Positions 44,972 to 54,764 of a DNA stretch of 64,000 bases are shown in pieces. The position numbers and the translations under genes are program-made. The notes under the pieces are model-generated. The model saw nothing but the letters and a program-made list of their open reading frames with translations. It was not told where the DNA came from and did no database searches. The stretch's first letter is position 1, and every line of letters starts with the position of its first letter. This DNA comes from Pedobacter psychrodurus. GTDB taxonomy: Bacteria; Bacteroidota; Bacteroidia; Sphingobacteriales; Sphingobacteriaceae. The stretch spans positions 1 to 64,000 of the forward strand of contig NZ_SJSO01000001.1 in NCBI RefSeq assembly GCF_004331735.1, in the 5' to 3' direction.

Positions 44972-45000
44972 AAAGCCATCCTAAAAGGGATGGCTTTTTT
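44972..45000 (+). terminator. Terminator after pdhC
   Basis: AAAGCCATCC at 44972-44981 pairs with GGATGGCTTT at 44988-44997, followed by TTT. Confidence 0.9.
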
Positions 45001-45038
45001 GCGTTAAGGTGAACACTAGTAAATGGCTAATAATTTGT

Positions 45039-45046
45039 TATTTTTG
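45039..45046 (+). promoter_or_regulatory. -7 element of the DUF885 gene
   Basis: TATTTTTG matches the consensus and ends 23 bases before the ATG at 45070. Confidence 0.5.
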
Positions 45047-45069
45047 ATTAGAACCTTAACCAAAAATAA

Positions 45070-46848
45070 ATGAAAAAGATATTTCTTTTTGCAGCATGCA
45101 TTACAGCGCTTGTTGCCTGCAAGCAAAAAAGCAGTTCGGATAACAATACCGAAAACAAAGCTTTTGCAGCCCTATGCGAACAATATTATCAGGATGGATT
45201 AAAACTGAACCCCATAAATGCCACTTATATTGGCGACGAGCGCTATAATGATCTTTTAGCCAATGATGGGTCGCAAGCTTATATAAAAGAATTTAAAAGC
45301 TATAACGAACGTTATTTAGATAGCTTGGGCAAATACGATAGAGAAAACTTAAGTGCAAACGACAAATTATCTTTCGATTATTTAAAAGATCAGTTGGATA
45401 TTAATATGGAAGGGTTTAAGTATCATTTCGAATATCTTCCGTTTAACCAGATGTTTGCTTTGCCTTTAACCATTGGCCAGTTTGGTTCGGGAACGGGCAT
45501 CCAGCCTTTTAAAACCGTAAAAAATTATGAAGATTGGTTAAAACGTGTTGATGCATTTTCGGTATGGGCCGATACAGCTATTGGGAATTTTAAAAAAGGT
45601 GCTGCCGCGGGTATTGTATTGCCAAAAGCATTGGTCATTAAAATGATTCCTCAGATGCAGAGTATGGTTGTGGCTACGCCCGAACAAAGTTTATTTTATG
45701 GGCCAATCAAATTAATGCCTGCAAGTTTTTCTGCAGCAGATAAGCAGAAGTTAACAGAAGCGTACCGCAATTCGATCACTAAGGTAATTATCCCTACCTA
45801 TAAAAAATTGGGCGATTATTTACAGAACGAATACCTGCCAAAAACTAGAACCACATCTGGTTATTCTGCTATACCAGGTGGCTTGGCCTGGTATACTTAT
45901 CTGGTTAAACAACAAACTACCACCAACAAAACGCCAGAAGAGATTTATCAAACAGGTTTAAAAGAGGTTGCCCGCATTAAAGGCCAAATGGATAGCATCA
46001 AAAATCTGGTGGGCTTTAAGGGCGATTTGAAGGCCTTTTTCGAATACATGAAAACGGATAAAAAATTCATGCCTTATAAAACACCAAAAGAAGTTTTAGC
46101 TGCCTTTGAGAATATCCATCAGCGCATGAAGCCCAATTTAAAAAAGATGTTTGATGTTGAGCCTAAAACACCTTTCGAAATCCGCCAAACAGAAGCTTTC
46201 AGAGCAGCATCTGCCAGCGCAGAGTATAATCAAGGTTCGGCAGATGGATCACGTCCAGGGATCTTTTATGTGCCAATTTTAGATGCTAAAACATTTAACA
46301 CCACCTCTGGAATGGAATCTCTTTTCTTGCACGAAGCTATACCTGGTCACCATTATCAGATTTCTTTAACGCAAGAAAATAAGTTGCTTCCTAATTTCCG
46401 CCGTTTCGGTGGGCATAATGCTTATGTAGAAGGTTGGGCTTTATACTGCGAATCGCTGGGTAAAGAACTAGGCTTATATCAAGATCCTTACCAGCACATG
46501 GGCGCATTGGGCGATGAAATGCACAGAGCCATCCGCTTAGTGGTTGATGTGGCCATCCACACCAAAAACATGAGCAGGGAACAGGCTATAAAATACATGA
46601 CAGACAATGAAGCCATTAGCACAGAAGGTGCAACAGCAGAAATTGAACGTTATATGGGCATACCTGCACAAGCTCTTGGCTATAAAACCGGAGCAATGAA
46701 AATAAGAGAATTGAGAGCCAAATATGAAAAAGAATTAGGCGCGAAATTTAAGCTGGCAGCTTTTCATACTGCGGTTTTAAAAGATGGGTCGTTCCCCTTA
46801 TCGGTTTTTGAAGCGAAGATGGATACCTGGGCCGAAAGCCAGAAGTAG
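45070..46848 (+). CDS. DUF885 family lipoprotein peptidase
   Basis: The 592-residue protein has a lipoprotein signal (ALVAC, cysteine near residue 17). The DUF885 domain includes the zinc motif LFLHEAIPGHHYQISL near 420-435 and an early LSFDYLKDQLD region. These proteins belong to a M32-like metallopeptidase group with proposed activity on peptides. It stands alone between the pdh unit and a pair of hairpin repeats. Confidence 0.85.
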   Translation: MKKIFLFAACITALVACKQKSSSDNNTENKAFAALCEQYYQDGLKLNPINATYIGDERYNDLLANDGSQAYIKEFKSYNERYLDSLGKYDRENLSANDKLSFDYLKDQLDINMEGFKYHFEYLPFNQMFALPLTIGQFGSGTGIQPFKTVKNYEDWLKRVDAFSVWADTAIGNFKKGAAAGIVLPKALVIKMIPQMQSMVVATPEQSLFYGPIKLMPASFSAADKQKLTEAYRNSITKVIIPTYKKLGDYLQNEYLPKTRTTSGYSAIPGGLAWYTYLVKQQTTTNKTPEEIYQTGLKEVARIKGQMDSIKNLVGFKGDLKAFFEYMKTDKKFMPYKTPKEVLAAFENIHQRMKPNLKKMFDVEPKTPFEIRQTEAFRAASASAEYNQGSADGSRPGIFYVPILDAKTFNTTSGMESLFLHEAIPGHHYQISLTQENKLLPNFRRFGGHNAYVEGWALYCESLGKELGLYQDPYQHMGALGDEMHRAIRLVVDVAIHTKNMSREQAIKYMTDNEAISTEGATAEIERYMGIPAQALGYKTGAMKIRELRAKYEKELGAKFKLAAFHTAVLKDGSFPLSVFEAKMDTWAESQK

Positions 46849-46865
46849 ACAAAACCCGAGGCTCT

Positions 46866-46998
46866 TTGTCATTCTGAATGCAATGAAGAATCTTTTCCTA
46901 TAAAACACAGTCTTAACCACTGCCATCAATTTATGGGATGCTTTCATTAAACATGTTGCTAATCACTTGCAGATTCTTCGCTGCGCTCAGAATGACAA
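46866..46998. repeat. Hairpin repeat, TTGTCATTCTGA variant
   Basis: TTGTCATTCTGA at 46866-46877 and TCAGAATGACAA at 46987-46998 are exact terminal inverted repeats. The element includes GAATCTT and GATTCTTCG arms. It is a divergent member of the repeat class at 47015. Confidence 0.7.
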
Positions 46999-47014
46999 GT
47001 TCATAATAAATGTT

Positions 47015-47096
47015 GTCATTTCGAGCGAAGTGCAACGCAGCCGAGAAATCTGTCTAGATAGATCTCTCCGCTCCGCCATGCTCCGGTCGAGATGAC
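47015..47096. repeat. Hairpin repeat, GTCATTTCGA family, complete copy
   Basis: GTCATTTCGA at 47015-47024 and TCGAGATGAC at 47087-47096 are the ends, with one mismatch, and the arms carry AGTGCAACGCAGCCGAGAAATC. It follows the copy at 46866 directly, so two kinds of element are in tandem. Confidence 0.8.
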
Positions 47097-47182
47097 GATC
47101 ATTCTATAAATCTGCGGGAGAAAAACCTGATAACGCTAAACCCTTTTCCTATTACTTTGTTAAATACTAAAACACCCAAGTC

Positions 47183-47734
47183 ATGGACAAAGAAAAATTG
47201 ATACAAGAAGCTTACTTAGTTGCGCATAAAATAGAGGAGAATGGCAATTTTCCGAATAATCCGAATTTGCCGCTAATGATTTATAAAGGCACATTCAGGT
47301 TGCACCCTGATGATACCGAAGAAGTAATCAAGAAAGTTTTCGCACAGAACGGGTATACCAATGCCTGGGTAGATGGTATTTTCGATTACCACCATTACCA
47401 TAGCAATACACACGAGGTAATGGGAGTATTTTGTGGCAAGGCAGACGTACAGTTTGGGGGCGATCATGGTGTTTGTATCGAACTGGATAAAGGTGATGTT
47501 ATTATTATCCCTGCAGGTGTAGCGCATAAAAAACTGAACTCAAGCGAGGACTTCACTGTTGTTGGTGCCTATCCAAATGGTTCTGATTACGACATGAAAT
47601 ATGGCAAAGCTGATGAGCGGCCTGAAGCAGATGAAACCATAGCCAAAGTGAAAAATCCAGACAGCGACCCTGTTTATGGAAGTAAAGGTCACCTATTTGA
47701 GTGCTGGTACAACCAGAATTGCGAAAATGTGTAA
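47183..47734 (+). CDS. Cupin domain protein
   Basis: The 183-residue protein has a central cupin barrel: HYHSNTHEVMGVFCGKADVQFGG (histidines and glutamate of cupin motif 1) and GDVIIIPAGVAHKKL (motif 2) near 96-115. The N-terminus has an extra helical part (LIQEAYLVAHKIEENG). Metal-binding cupins have many functions and no substrate can be named. It precedes the serine hydrolase by 68 bases. Confidence 0.8.
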   Translation: MDKEKLIQEAYLVAHKIEENGNFPNNPNLPLMIYKGTFRLHPDDTEEVIKKVFAQNGYTNAWVDGIFDYHHYHSNTHEVMGVFCGKADVQFGGDHGVCIELDKGDVIIIPAGVAHKKLNSSEDFTVVGAYPNGSDYDMKYGKADERPEADETIAKVKNPDSDPVYGSKGHLFECWYNQNCENV

Positions 47735-47802
47735 AACTCTTTCGTTTTAACCGTCTAAAATTCTTTAATTTTCGGGTTTTAAATACACTATCCTTAATAT
47801 AA

Positions 47803-49035
47803 ATGAATTTTCGATATATATGTTCAGCATTAGCCCTCTCTGTAACTTTACTAACCGCATGTTCAAGCAAAAAATCTGAAGAGAAAAAGGCCGCTGAAAA
47901 AAAGATCCGCACAAAAGACGACGACAAAGCAGATAGCCTCTTACTGGTTTATAATCCACAAAAAGGCGATAAATGGATTGCTGATTTTGTAGATAACCTG
48001 CACCGGAAATTCAATTTTAACGGAAATATGCTGGTAGCTAAAGATGGAAAAATTCTTTACGAAAAAGCTGTTGGATGGGCCGATTACCTGCACCGCGATA
48101 GTTTAACCATCAATTCAGAATTCGAGCTGGCTTCGATTACCAAAACCTTTACTGGTACAGCGATTATGCAACTGGTAGAAGCCGGCAAACTTTCGTTGAA
48201 CGATAACGTAAAAAAATTCTATCCAAACTTCCCATACGAAGGCATATCGGTGAAATTATTACTTTCTCACCGCAGCGGCATGATGAATTATGTTTACTTC
48301 ATTGACGATATCTGGCGTAAGGAAAAACGCAACATGAAAAAAGGCGTAACCAATCAGGAAGTAATGAATGTTATTGCTGAGCGAAAACCAAACCCATATA
48401 CTAAACCAGATAACCGTTTTCACTATAACAATTCAAATTTTATGGTTTTGGGGGCCATTATAGAAAAAGTAACCGGACAACGTTACTCGCAGTATATGAT
48501 GGAACATGTGTTTAAACCTGCTGGATTAAAACATACGCATGTGTATAGCACTACTGAGTATGAAAAAATTCCGGTTGATGTGGTTGGCCACGACCGCAAT
48601 AGTTTTAGATATTCTGTTGCGCAGAATTTCTTAGACGGTCCTGTTGGTGATAAAGGTATTTATAGCACGGTACACGATCTGGTATTATTTGATAAATATT
48701 TGAAAAACGGAAGATTGCTGACCAAAAATAGCCTTGATTCGGCATATTTGGGCCGCAATAAACCTATTAATGGTCATTTTAACTATGGTTATGGCTGGAG
48801 GATGTTCGATGGCGAGAAGATGGACAAAGTAGTTTACCACACAGGTTGGTGGCATGGTTTTCGCCATATTTATGTAAGAGATTTAAACAAAAACATTGTA
48901 ATTATATTTTTAGGCAACCTTACCAACGGAAGTTTAATGCATCTTGATGAGCTGTATAAACACTTTAATATGCCGGTTATCCGTAAAGGTGCATACCATG
49001 GCAACGGAAGTTTGCCGGGGTCAGATGAAGATTAA
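47803..49035 (+). CDS. Class C beta-lactamase-like serine hydrolase, lipoprotein
   Basis: The 410-residue protein has a lipoprotein signal (LLTAC, cysteine near residue 20). The active-site serine-lysine pair is in LASITKTFTG near residues 109-118, a YNN motif near 207 (FHYNNSNFM), and the third motif HTGWWHG near 348-354. These fit the beta-lactamase/DD-peptidase/esterase family. It is not necessarily an antibiotic-resistance enzyme. It overlaps no neighbour and is followed by a membrane protein after 5 bases. Confidence 0.88.
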   Translation: MNFRYICSALALSVTLLTACSSKKSEEKKAAEKKIRTKDDDKADSLLLVYNPQKGDKWIADFVDNLHRKFNFNGNMLVAKDGKILYEKAVGWADYLHRDSLTINSEFELASITKTFTGTAIMQLVEAGKLSLNDNVKKFYPNFPYEGISVKLLLSHRSGMMNYVYFIDDIWRKEKRNMKKGVTNQEVMNVIAERKPNPYTKPDNRFHYNNSNFMVLGAIIEKVTGQRYSQYMMEHVFKPAGLKHTHVYSTTEYEKIPVDVVGHDRNSFRYSVAQNFLDGPVGDKGIYSTVHDLVLFDKYLKNGRLLTKNSLDSAYLGRNKPINGHFNYGYGWRMFDGEKMDKVVYHTGWWHGFRHIYVRDLNKNIVIIFLGNLTNGSLMHLDELYKHFNMPVIRKGAYHGNGSLPGSDED

Positions 49036-49040
49036 TTTTT

Positions 49041-50024
49041 ATGGCAAAAACTAAATGGATTATTGAGCCGAGTACGTTAACCATCTATCCTAAAAGAAAT
49101 TTAAGGATAATTGGCCTTATTTTTTTCATACTCATTGCCGGGTTTATTTTTTTTCTATCCAGGTCGCTGCAAGGTTATTCATCAGGCTTTACTTTCGGGT
49201 ATTATGGCTTCCTATTATTAATTCCTTTGCTTTTAATTTTTATTGCCGAAACCAAGATTATTTTTGATGGCAATAGCAGAAAATTGTACAAAAAGATAGG
49301 GTTTTTACCTACAGGTTCGATCCCATTTGATGATATTGCTTCGGTGCAAGCTTATGAAATACTGGGAAGCGGTTATAATTATCGCCTGTTTAAAAAGAGC
49401 AACAGGCACGGAAAGGGCTTAATTGTTTCATCTGGTTATAGCAAGGCTACTAATCTCAATCTCATTCAGTTTCAGCAGGAAGTATTGCCAAAAATTGATG
49501 AACTTGTGTTTGCCAATGCACCCATTTTACCAAAACAAACCATTTACGATTTTCAGTTTTTTAAAGAAGAAGGCGGCGTATACCTGTTACGCGATAACAA
49601 GATAGGCAGTTTAATCATTGGATTGATTTTGATAGGTGTTACCATTGCGATATTATTCAATCCAGATTTTTTAACAAACGAAGGCTCTTTCCAAAAAATA
49701 CTCCTTACCTATTTTCCTGCAGTTATTGGTTTGGCCTTTCTCTTTGCGGCAACTTCAAGTATACGTTTTGATAAAGCTCAACGGAAAATAGTCCGATCTA
49801 CATTTTTTGGCCGCGTGATAAGAGCGTATCCTTTTGATGATTTAATCCGTTTTCAGATTATCCGTAAAACGACAAATTTTATTTACGCTGGTACCGAAGT
49901 TAGGGCAGAAATAGATTTACCTGCCAAAAACAAAGCAACCACATTAATCCTTAAGAACTTTACAGGCACTAAAAAAATAGACCGATTTATTGATGAGGCG
50001 AATACGATTTTAGGCAGAATTTAG
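49041..50024 (+). CDS. Membrane protein of unknown family
   Basis: The 327-residue protein has four hydrophobic helices (about residues 21-42, 50-68, 192-211 and 224-243), in pairs, each pair followed by a soluble strand-rich region of about 90 residues (for example KIIFDGNSRKLYKKIGFLPTG, then SIRFDKAQRKIVRSTFFGR). The repeated layout suggests a tandem duplication of a two-helix plus beta module, perhaps PH-like. No function can be assigned. It starts 5 bases after the serine hydrolase. Confidence 0.6.
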   Translation: MAKTKWIIEPSTLTIYPKRNLRIIGLIFFILIAGFIFFLSRSLQGYSSGFTFGYYGFLLLIPLLLIFIAETKIIFDGNSRKLYKKIGFLPTGSIPFDDIASVQAYEILGSGYNYRLFKKSNRHGKGLIVSSGYSKATNLNLIQFQQEVLPKIDELVFANAPILPKQTIYDFQFFKEEGGVYLLRDNKIGSLIIGLILIGVTIAILFNPDFLTNEGSFQKILLTYFPAVIGLAFLFAATSSIRFDKAQRKIVRSTFFGRVIRAYPFDDLIRFQIIRKTTNFIYAGTEVRAEIDLPAKNKATTLILKNFTGTKKIDRFIDEANTILGRI

Positions 50025-50048
50025 TTTTATTATAAAAACACATCTATT

Positions 50049-50354
50049 ATGTTCGATAAATTATTTGCGGCACAACAAAAAGCCGAAGAAATTAAAAAAC
50101 GCCTGGATACCATTTCGGTATTTGGTGAAGTTGAAAATGGTGCAATTAAAATCACCGCTACAGCTAACAAAGCTATCACCGGAATTTCCATTGATGAGGA
50201 GTTTTTGAAAAACGCCGACAAGGAAGAATTAGAAGAACTTTTGTTAACAGCCATTAATAAAGCTATGGCAAGCGCCGAACAGGTAAGTGCCGCCGAAATG
50301 CAGGCATCAGCACAAGATATGCTTGGAGGCTTAGGCGGTATGTTTGGCCAATAA
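50049..50354 (+). CDS. YbaB/EbfC family nucleoid-associated protein
   Basis: The 101-residue protein has the helix-strand-helix fold of YbaB: an N-terminal AAQQKAEEIKKRLDTISVFGEVENGAIKITATANKAI and an acidic segment with EEL. The C-terminus is glycine/methionine rich (MLGGLGGMFGQ). YbaB binds DNA as a dimer. It follows the previous gene by 24 bases. Confidence 0.85.
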   Translation: MFDKLFAAQQKAEEIKKRLDTISVFGEVENGAIKITATANKAITGISIDEEFLKNADKEELEELLLTAINKAMASAEQVSAAEMQASAQDMLGGLGGMFGQ

Positions 50355-50451
50355 AACCATTAGGCTCCGAAACTGTTTATTTTAGGAAATCCAACCTCGA
50401 TACTTGATAATAAAATCTTGGAGCTACCATTACAATCTTGAAACTAAAGCT

Positions 50452-51129
50452 ATGAAATATACCTATTACGGCCAATCTTGCTTCCTGTTAGAGGCAGCCG
50501 GCAAAAAATTACTATTCGATCCGTTTATATCGCACAATCCATTAGCTAAAAATATAGATATTAAAGCCATTGAGGCCGACTATATATTAGTTAGCCATGG
50601 TCATGGCGATCATGTGGCCGATCTGGTAGCGCTAGCAAATCAAACGCAAGCAACAGTTATTGCCATGCCAGAGGTAATAGATTGGGTGACTAAACAAGGC
50701 GTAGAAAAAGTACATGGAATGAATTTTGGTAAATTTACTTTTGATTGGGGAGCTGTACGCATGGTACCGGCCACACACTCATCAGGCTTGCCAGATGGAA
50801 GTTATGGCGGAAATCCTGCTGGCTTTGTACTTGAAGTAGATGGCAAACAGATTTACTTTGCAGGCGATACGGGTTTAACCATCGAGATGAAAGTTTTGGC
50901 TGATATTTACAACCTGGATTATGCTATCTTACCAATTGGTGGAAATTACACTATGGACGTTGATGATGCTTTGGTGGCAACAAAATATTTCGATTGCGAC
51001 AATGTAATCGGGGTACACTATAATACTTTTCCGGTAATTGAAATTGATACCCAAGCGGCTTTGGATAAATTTAAGCGCGAAAATAAAACCTTATTGTTAC
51101 CAGAAATTGGTGAAACGATAAGTTTATAG
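50452..51129 (+). CDS. Metal-dependent hydrolase, MBL-fold (UPF0173 type)
   Basis: Started at ATG 50452 the protein has 225 residues; the frame is open 48 bases upstream but that part shows no conserved start. The zinc motif VSHGHGDHVAD (HxHxDH) lies near residues 49-59, other ligands lie in ATHSSGLPDG and GDTGLT. This is the UPF0173 group. The substrate is unknown. Confidence 0.85.
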   Translation: MKYTYYGQSCFLLEAAGKKLLFDPFISHNPLAKNIDIKAIEADYILVSHGHGDHVADLVALANQTQATVIAMPEVIDWVTKQGVEKVHGMNFGKFTFDWGAVRMVPATHSSGLPDGSYGGNPAGFVLEVDGKQIYFAGDTGLTIEMKVLADIYNLDYAILPIGGNYTMDVDDALVATKYFDCDNVIGVHYNTFPVIEIDTQAALDKFKRENKTLLLPEIGETISL

Positions 51130-51138
51130 TTTAATTCT

Positions 51139-51223
51139 CCGTCATCTCGAGCGGAGTGCAACGCAGTCGAGAGATCTACCTAGCAGATCTCTCCATTCCA
51201 CTACGTTCCAGTCGAGATGACGG
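51139..51223. repeat. Hairpin repeat, GTCATCTCGA variant, complete copy
   Basis: CCGTCATCTCGA at 51139-51150 and TCGAGATGACGG at 51212-51223 are exact 12-base terminal inverted repeats around AGATCTACC/AGCAGATCT. It lies between convergent genes. Confidence 0.8.
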
Positions 51224-51270
51224 CCATTATTAGAAATGCCTCGTTCGAACAAGTGGCGTAAAAACAAAAA

Positions 51271-51298
51271 AGGGCCTCCGATTTTCATTGGAGACCCT
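51271..51298 (-). terminator. Terminator of the Lys/Ala-rich repeat-protein gene
   Basis: AGGG-CTCC at 51271-51279 pairs with GGAG-CCCT at 51290-51298 with one mismatch; on the minus strand a TTTTTTG tract follows. Confidence 0.75.
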
Positions 51299-51317
51299 TC
51301 AAATTATAAACCTGAAC

Positions 51318-51659
51318 CTAATTCTTTTTAGCGGCAGCTTTGTTTGCTTTATAACGCATATCAGCTGTTCCGTCTTTTTTAGTTGGGCCAGCAACTTTAG
51401 TTACCGCTTTTGCTTTATTTTCTTTAAAACGCATATCTGGCGTGCCATCTGCTTTTACTTTAGCAGCTGTGGTAGTTGTTTTAGTTTCTACTTTTTTAGC
51501 CTCTTGTTTTACGCCTGCTTTAACAGGTGCTGTTGTTGTTTTTACTTCTTTTTTTACAACTGTTTTAGCTTTAGCTGCAGGAGCCGTAGCAGGTGTTTGA
51601 GCAAATGCTGTTGTTAAACCAAATGCTGCGATTGCGATTAAACTCAATAACTTTTTCAT
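51318..51659 (-). CDS. Secreted lysine/alanine-rich repeat protein
   Basis: The 113-residue protein has a signal peptide cut after AFAQ (about residue 21) and a very basic, low-complexity body. Two copies of a 15-residue unit lie near residues 70-84 and 94-108 (KADGTPDMRFKENKA and KKDGTADMRYKANKA), with the shared DGTxDMRxK core. It resembles nothing of known function. Alternating Lys and Ala favour helix and binding to acidic polymers such as DNA or teichoic-like glycans; that is inference. Confidence 0.65.
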   Translation of the reverse strand: MKKLLSLIAIAAFGLTTAFAQTPATAPAAKAKTVVKKEVKTTTAPVKAGVKQEAKKVETKTTTTAAKVKADGTPDMRFKENKAKAVTKVAGPTKKDGTADMRYKANKAAAKKN

Positions 51660-51804
51660 AATTCTTTGATTTGTTTTTTAGTTTTTATGAAGCTTCTTCG
51701 TTTTACTCCAAAGTTTCATAATTTTTATTTTACTCGTTAATGTCTTGATGTAAAATTCATTAATTGAAATGAAGTTTTAATGAAGATAACGAATATTTTT
51801 ATTT

Positions 51805-54612
51805 TTAATGCGCAGCCAACCAATTATCTCCCTCTCCGATTTCTACAACGATAGGCACCGTTAATTTAATAGCATTGGCCATTTTATCCTGAATAATTGC
51901 TTTCATTACTTCCTTTTCCGATCTCACTACATCAAACACCAACTCATCATGCACCTGCATGGTCATGGTTGATTGTAAGTTCTGCGCTTTCATTTCTTTA
52001 TGGATATTGATCATGGCTATCTTGATCATATCTGCTGCAGAGCCTTGAATAGGCGCGTTGATGGCATTTCGTTCTGCAAAACCACGCACCGTTTGGTTGG
52101 CAGAGTTGATGTCCCTTAAATAGCGCCTTCTGCCCATTATGGTTTCTACAAATCCATTCTCGTGGGCAAAGTTCATGGTATCGCTCATGTAGCGTTTAAT
52201 ACCTGGGTATTGTGCAAAATATTGTTCTATAATTTCAGCAGCTTCTTTACGTGGAATACCTAAGTTTTGCGATAAACCAAAAGCAGACTGGCCATAGATA
52301 ATCCCAAAATTAACCGCTTTGGCATTTCTTCGCTGTGTTCCATCTACCTCTTCGATGCTTACACCATATACTTTTGCTGCTGTTGCCGTATGGATATCGA
52401 TCCCTTTGTTAAAAGCATCAAGCATATTCTCTTCTTTACTGATTTCGGCAATAATGCGCAATTCTATCTGCGAATAATCGGCTGATAACAAGATGTGATT
52501 TTCATCCCTGGCAATAAAGGCTTTACGCACTTCTCTGCCACGTTCAGTACGGATCGGGATATTCTGTAAATTCGGATTGTTGGAGCTTAACCTGCCTGTA
52601 GCAGCAACAGCCTGGTTATAGGAGGTATGCACCCTTCCGGTTTTTGGGTTAACCATTAGTGGCAACGCATCAACATAGGTTGATTTAAGTTTCTGTAACT
52701 GCCGGAAATCTAAAATATCCTGTACAATATCACTTTTGCTGGCTAAGGCCATTAAAACGTCTTCTCCAGTTTGGTACTGGCCTGTTTTAGTCTTTTTGGC
52801 TTTCGGATCTAACTGAAGTTTATCAAATAAAACCTCTCCCAATTGTTTTGGTGAGGCCAGGTTAAATTTAACTCCTGCTTTGTCGTAAACATTTTGTTCG
52901 AACTTGATGATTTCGATTTCAAGCTCTTTAGAATAAGCCTGTAAGGTTTCGATATCAATGCGAACGCCTTCTTTTTCTATATCGGCCAATACATAAACCA
53001 AAGGGTTTTCAATTTCTTCGGCGAGTTTGGCTGCATTTAACTCTTTTAATTTTGGTTCAAAGATATGCGCTAACTGCAAAGTTACATCGGCATCTTCTGC
53101 TGCATAGTCTACCACATCAATTACAGGGACATCACGCATGGTGCCCTGATTTTTACCTTTTGCACCAATTAGTTTGGTAATAGAGATCGGCGAATAACCT
53201 AGGTAGTTCTCAGATAATACATCCATACCATGGCGGGTATCCGGATCGATTAAATAGTGGGCAAGCATGGTATCAAAAAGTTTACCCTTCACCTGAACAC
53301 CATACCATTTCAGCACTAAAATATCGTATTTGGTATTCTGACCAATTTTCTCAATATCTTCATTTTCCAATACCACCCTAAATTCGTCAACAATAACCTG
53401 AGCCTCTTCCCTTACCGCCGAAACCGGGATATAATAACCTGTTCCAGGTTTTATGGAGAACGATAAACCAACTAAATCGGCCATGTTTGCATCAGTGCCC
53501 GTGGTTTCGGTATCAAATGAGATCCGTTTTTCGGCAAGTAATAATTTGATCAAATCAGCACGTTGCTCAGCCGTATCAACTAGTTGATAATCGTGTTCGG
53601 TATTTTCTATGGTTTTAGCCGGAAGTTTTTCTGCCGGCTCTTCTTCAAGCGTATTTGTATATTGAATGGCTTCGCCGGCTTGGTTACCGAATAAATCGGT
53701 TTGGGTGCCTTCTTGGAAACGTGCGGTGGTGACCGAAAATTCATCACCAAACACCCTGCGGCCTAAAGTCCTGAATTCTAATTCGGTAAATAATGGTTCT
53801 AATAAATCGCGGCTCGGATCGCAGAGTTCTAAACTAGCTTCGTCTAATTCAACCGGAACATCCAATAAAATGGTAGCCAGTTTTTTAGATATTAAACCTT
53901 GTTCTGCAAAATTTTCTACGTTTTCGCGTTGTTTTCCTTTTAACTCGTGAGAGTTTGCAATAATATTCTCCATAGAGCCATATTGCTTAATTAAAAGTTT
54001 AGCCGTTTTCTCGCCTATGCCGGGAATGCCTGGAATATTATCTACAGCATCGCCCCATAGGCCTAAAATATCAATTACTTGAAGTACATTTTCGATTTCC
54101 CATTTCGCTAATATTTCTTTTACGCCCAATATTTCCATATCGTTACCCATACGGGCAGGTTTGTAAATGAAAATATTTTCAGAAACCAATTGGGCAAAAT
54201 CCTTATCAGGGGTCATACAATACACCTGATACCCTTTTTGTTCTGCTTTTTTGGCCAGTGTACCAATAATATCATCGGCCTCATAACCATCAGAAGTGAT
54301 TACAGGAATATTAAAACCAGTAATTAATTTTATGACGTAAGGCATTGCTGCAGCCAGATCTTCGGGCATGGCCTGGCGATGTGCTTTATAGGCTTCGAAA
54401 GAAGTATGCCTTTCTGTTGGTGCCTCAGTATCGAAAACAACAGCAATGTGTGTTGGTTTTTCTTTCTTCAAAACATCTAACAAAGTATTAGTGAAGCCCA
54501 TTACTGCCGATGTATTGATGCCCGTTGAAGTAAAACGAGGGTTTTTACTTAGTGCAAAATGTGCCCTGTACATCAGCGCCATACCATCTAGGAGAAAGAG
54601 TTTTTTATTCAT
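51805..54612 (-). CDS. polA: DNA polymerase I
   Basis: The 935-residue protein contains all three parts of Pol I. The 5'-3' exonuclease domain spans about residues 1-290. The proofreading domain begins near 330 and keeps its DxE motif (SFDTETTG). The polymerase domain carries LLSADYSQIELR (motif A) and MQVHDELVFDV (motif C). The full length and retained proofreading motif mark a complete enzyme. The gene is a single unit with a -7 element at 54673. Confidence 0.97.
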   Translation of the reverse strand: MNKKLFLLDGMALMYRAHFALSKNPRFTSTGINTSAVMGFTNTLLDVLKKEKPTHIAVVFDTEAPTERHTSFEAYKAHRQAMPEDLAAAMPYVIKLITGFNIPVITSDGYEADDIIGTLAKKAEQKGYQVYCMTPDKDFAQLVSENIFIYKPARMGNDMEILGVKEILAKWEIENVLQVIDILGLWGDAVDNIPGIPGIGEKTAKLLIKQYGSMENIIANSHELKGKQRENVENFAEQGLISKKLATILLDVPVELDEASLELCDPSRDLLEPLFTELEFRTLGRRVFGDEFSVTTARFQEGTQTDLFGNQAGEAIQYTNTLEEEPAEKLPAKTIENTEHDYQLVDTAEQRADLIKLLLAEKRISFDTETTGTDANMADLVGLSFSIKPGTGYYIPVSAVREEAQVIVDEFRVVLENEDIEKIGQNTKYDILVLKWYGVQVKGKLFDTMLAHYLIDPDTRHGMDVLSENYLGYSPISITKLIGAKGKNQGTMRDVPVIDVVDYAAEDADVTLQLAHIFEPKLKELNAAKLAEEIENPLVYVLADIEKEGVRIDIETLQAYSKELEIEIIKFEQNVYDKAGVKFNLASPKQLGEVLFDKLQLDPKAKKTKTGQYQTGEDVLMALASKSDIVQDILDFRQLQKLKSTYVDALPLMVNPKTGRVHTSYNQAVAATGRLSSNNPNLQNIPIRTERGREVRKAFIARDENHILLSADYSQIELRIIAEISKEENMLDAFNKGIDIHTATAAKVYGVSIEEVDGTQRRNAKAVNFGIIYGQSAFGLSQNLGIPRKEAAEIIEQYFAQYPGIKRYMSDTMNFAHENGFVETIMGRRRYLRDINSANQTVRGFAERNAINAPIQGSAADMIKIAMINIHKEMKAQNLQSTMTMQVHDELVFDVVRSEKEVMKAIIQDKMANAIKLTVPIVVEIGEGDNWLAAH

Positions 54613-54672
54613 GTGATTACACCGATTTAATGATTACACCGACAAATAGATTTACCGGATGATAAAAGTAAC

Positions 54673-54680
54673 CAAAGTTA
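54673..54680 (-). promoter_or_regulatory. -7 element of polA
   Basis: On the minus strand this reads TAACTTTG, matching TAnnTTTG, 60 bases before the ATG at 54612. Two copies of GATTACACCGA lie between it and the gene. Confidence 0.45.
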
Positions 54681-54764
54681 ATAATCTATAGAACTATAAC
54701 ATTAAATTTTATGAACTGTATCTCAAAACCACCAAAATTTCGTTATTTTAAAAAATCAATTGAT

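Noticed and set aside
47803..49035. A true antibiotic-resistance beta-lactamase
   Set aside because: The motifs fit the wider serine-hydrolase family and it is a lipoprotein; nothing shows resistance.
51288..51617. A 109-residue frame rich in Ser, Phe and Cys
   Set aside because: It is the antisense reading of the Lys/Ala-rich secreted protein gene, whose signal peptide and repeats mark it as the real gene.
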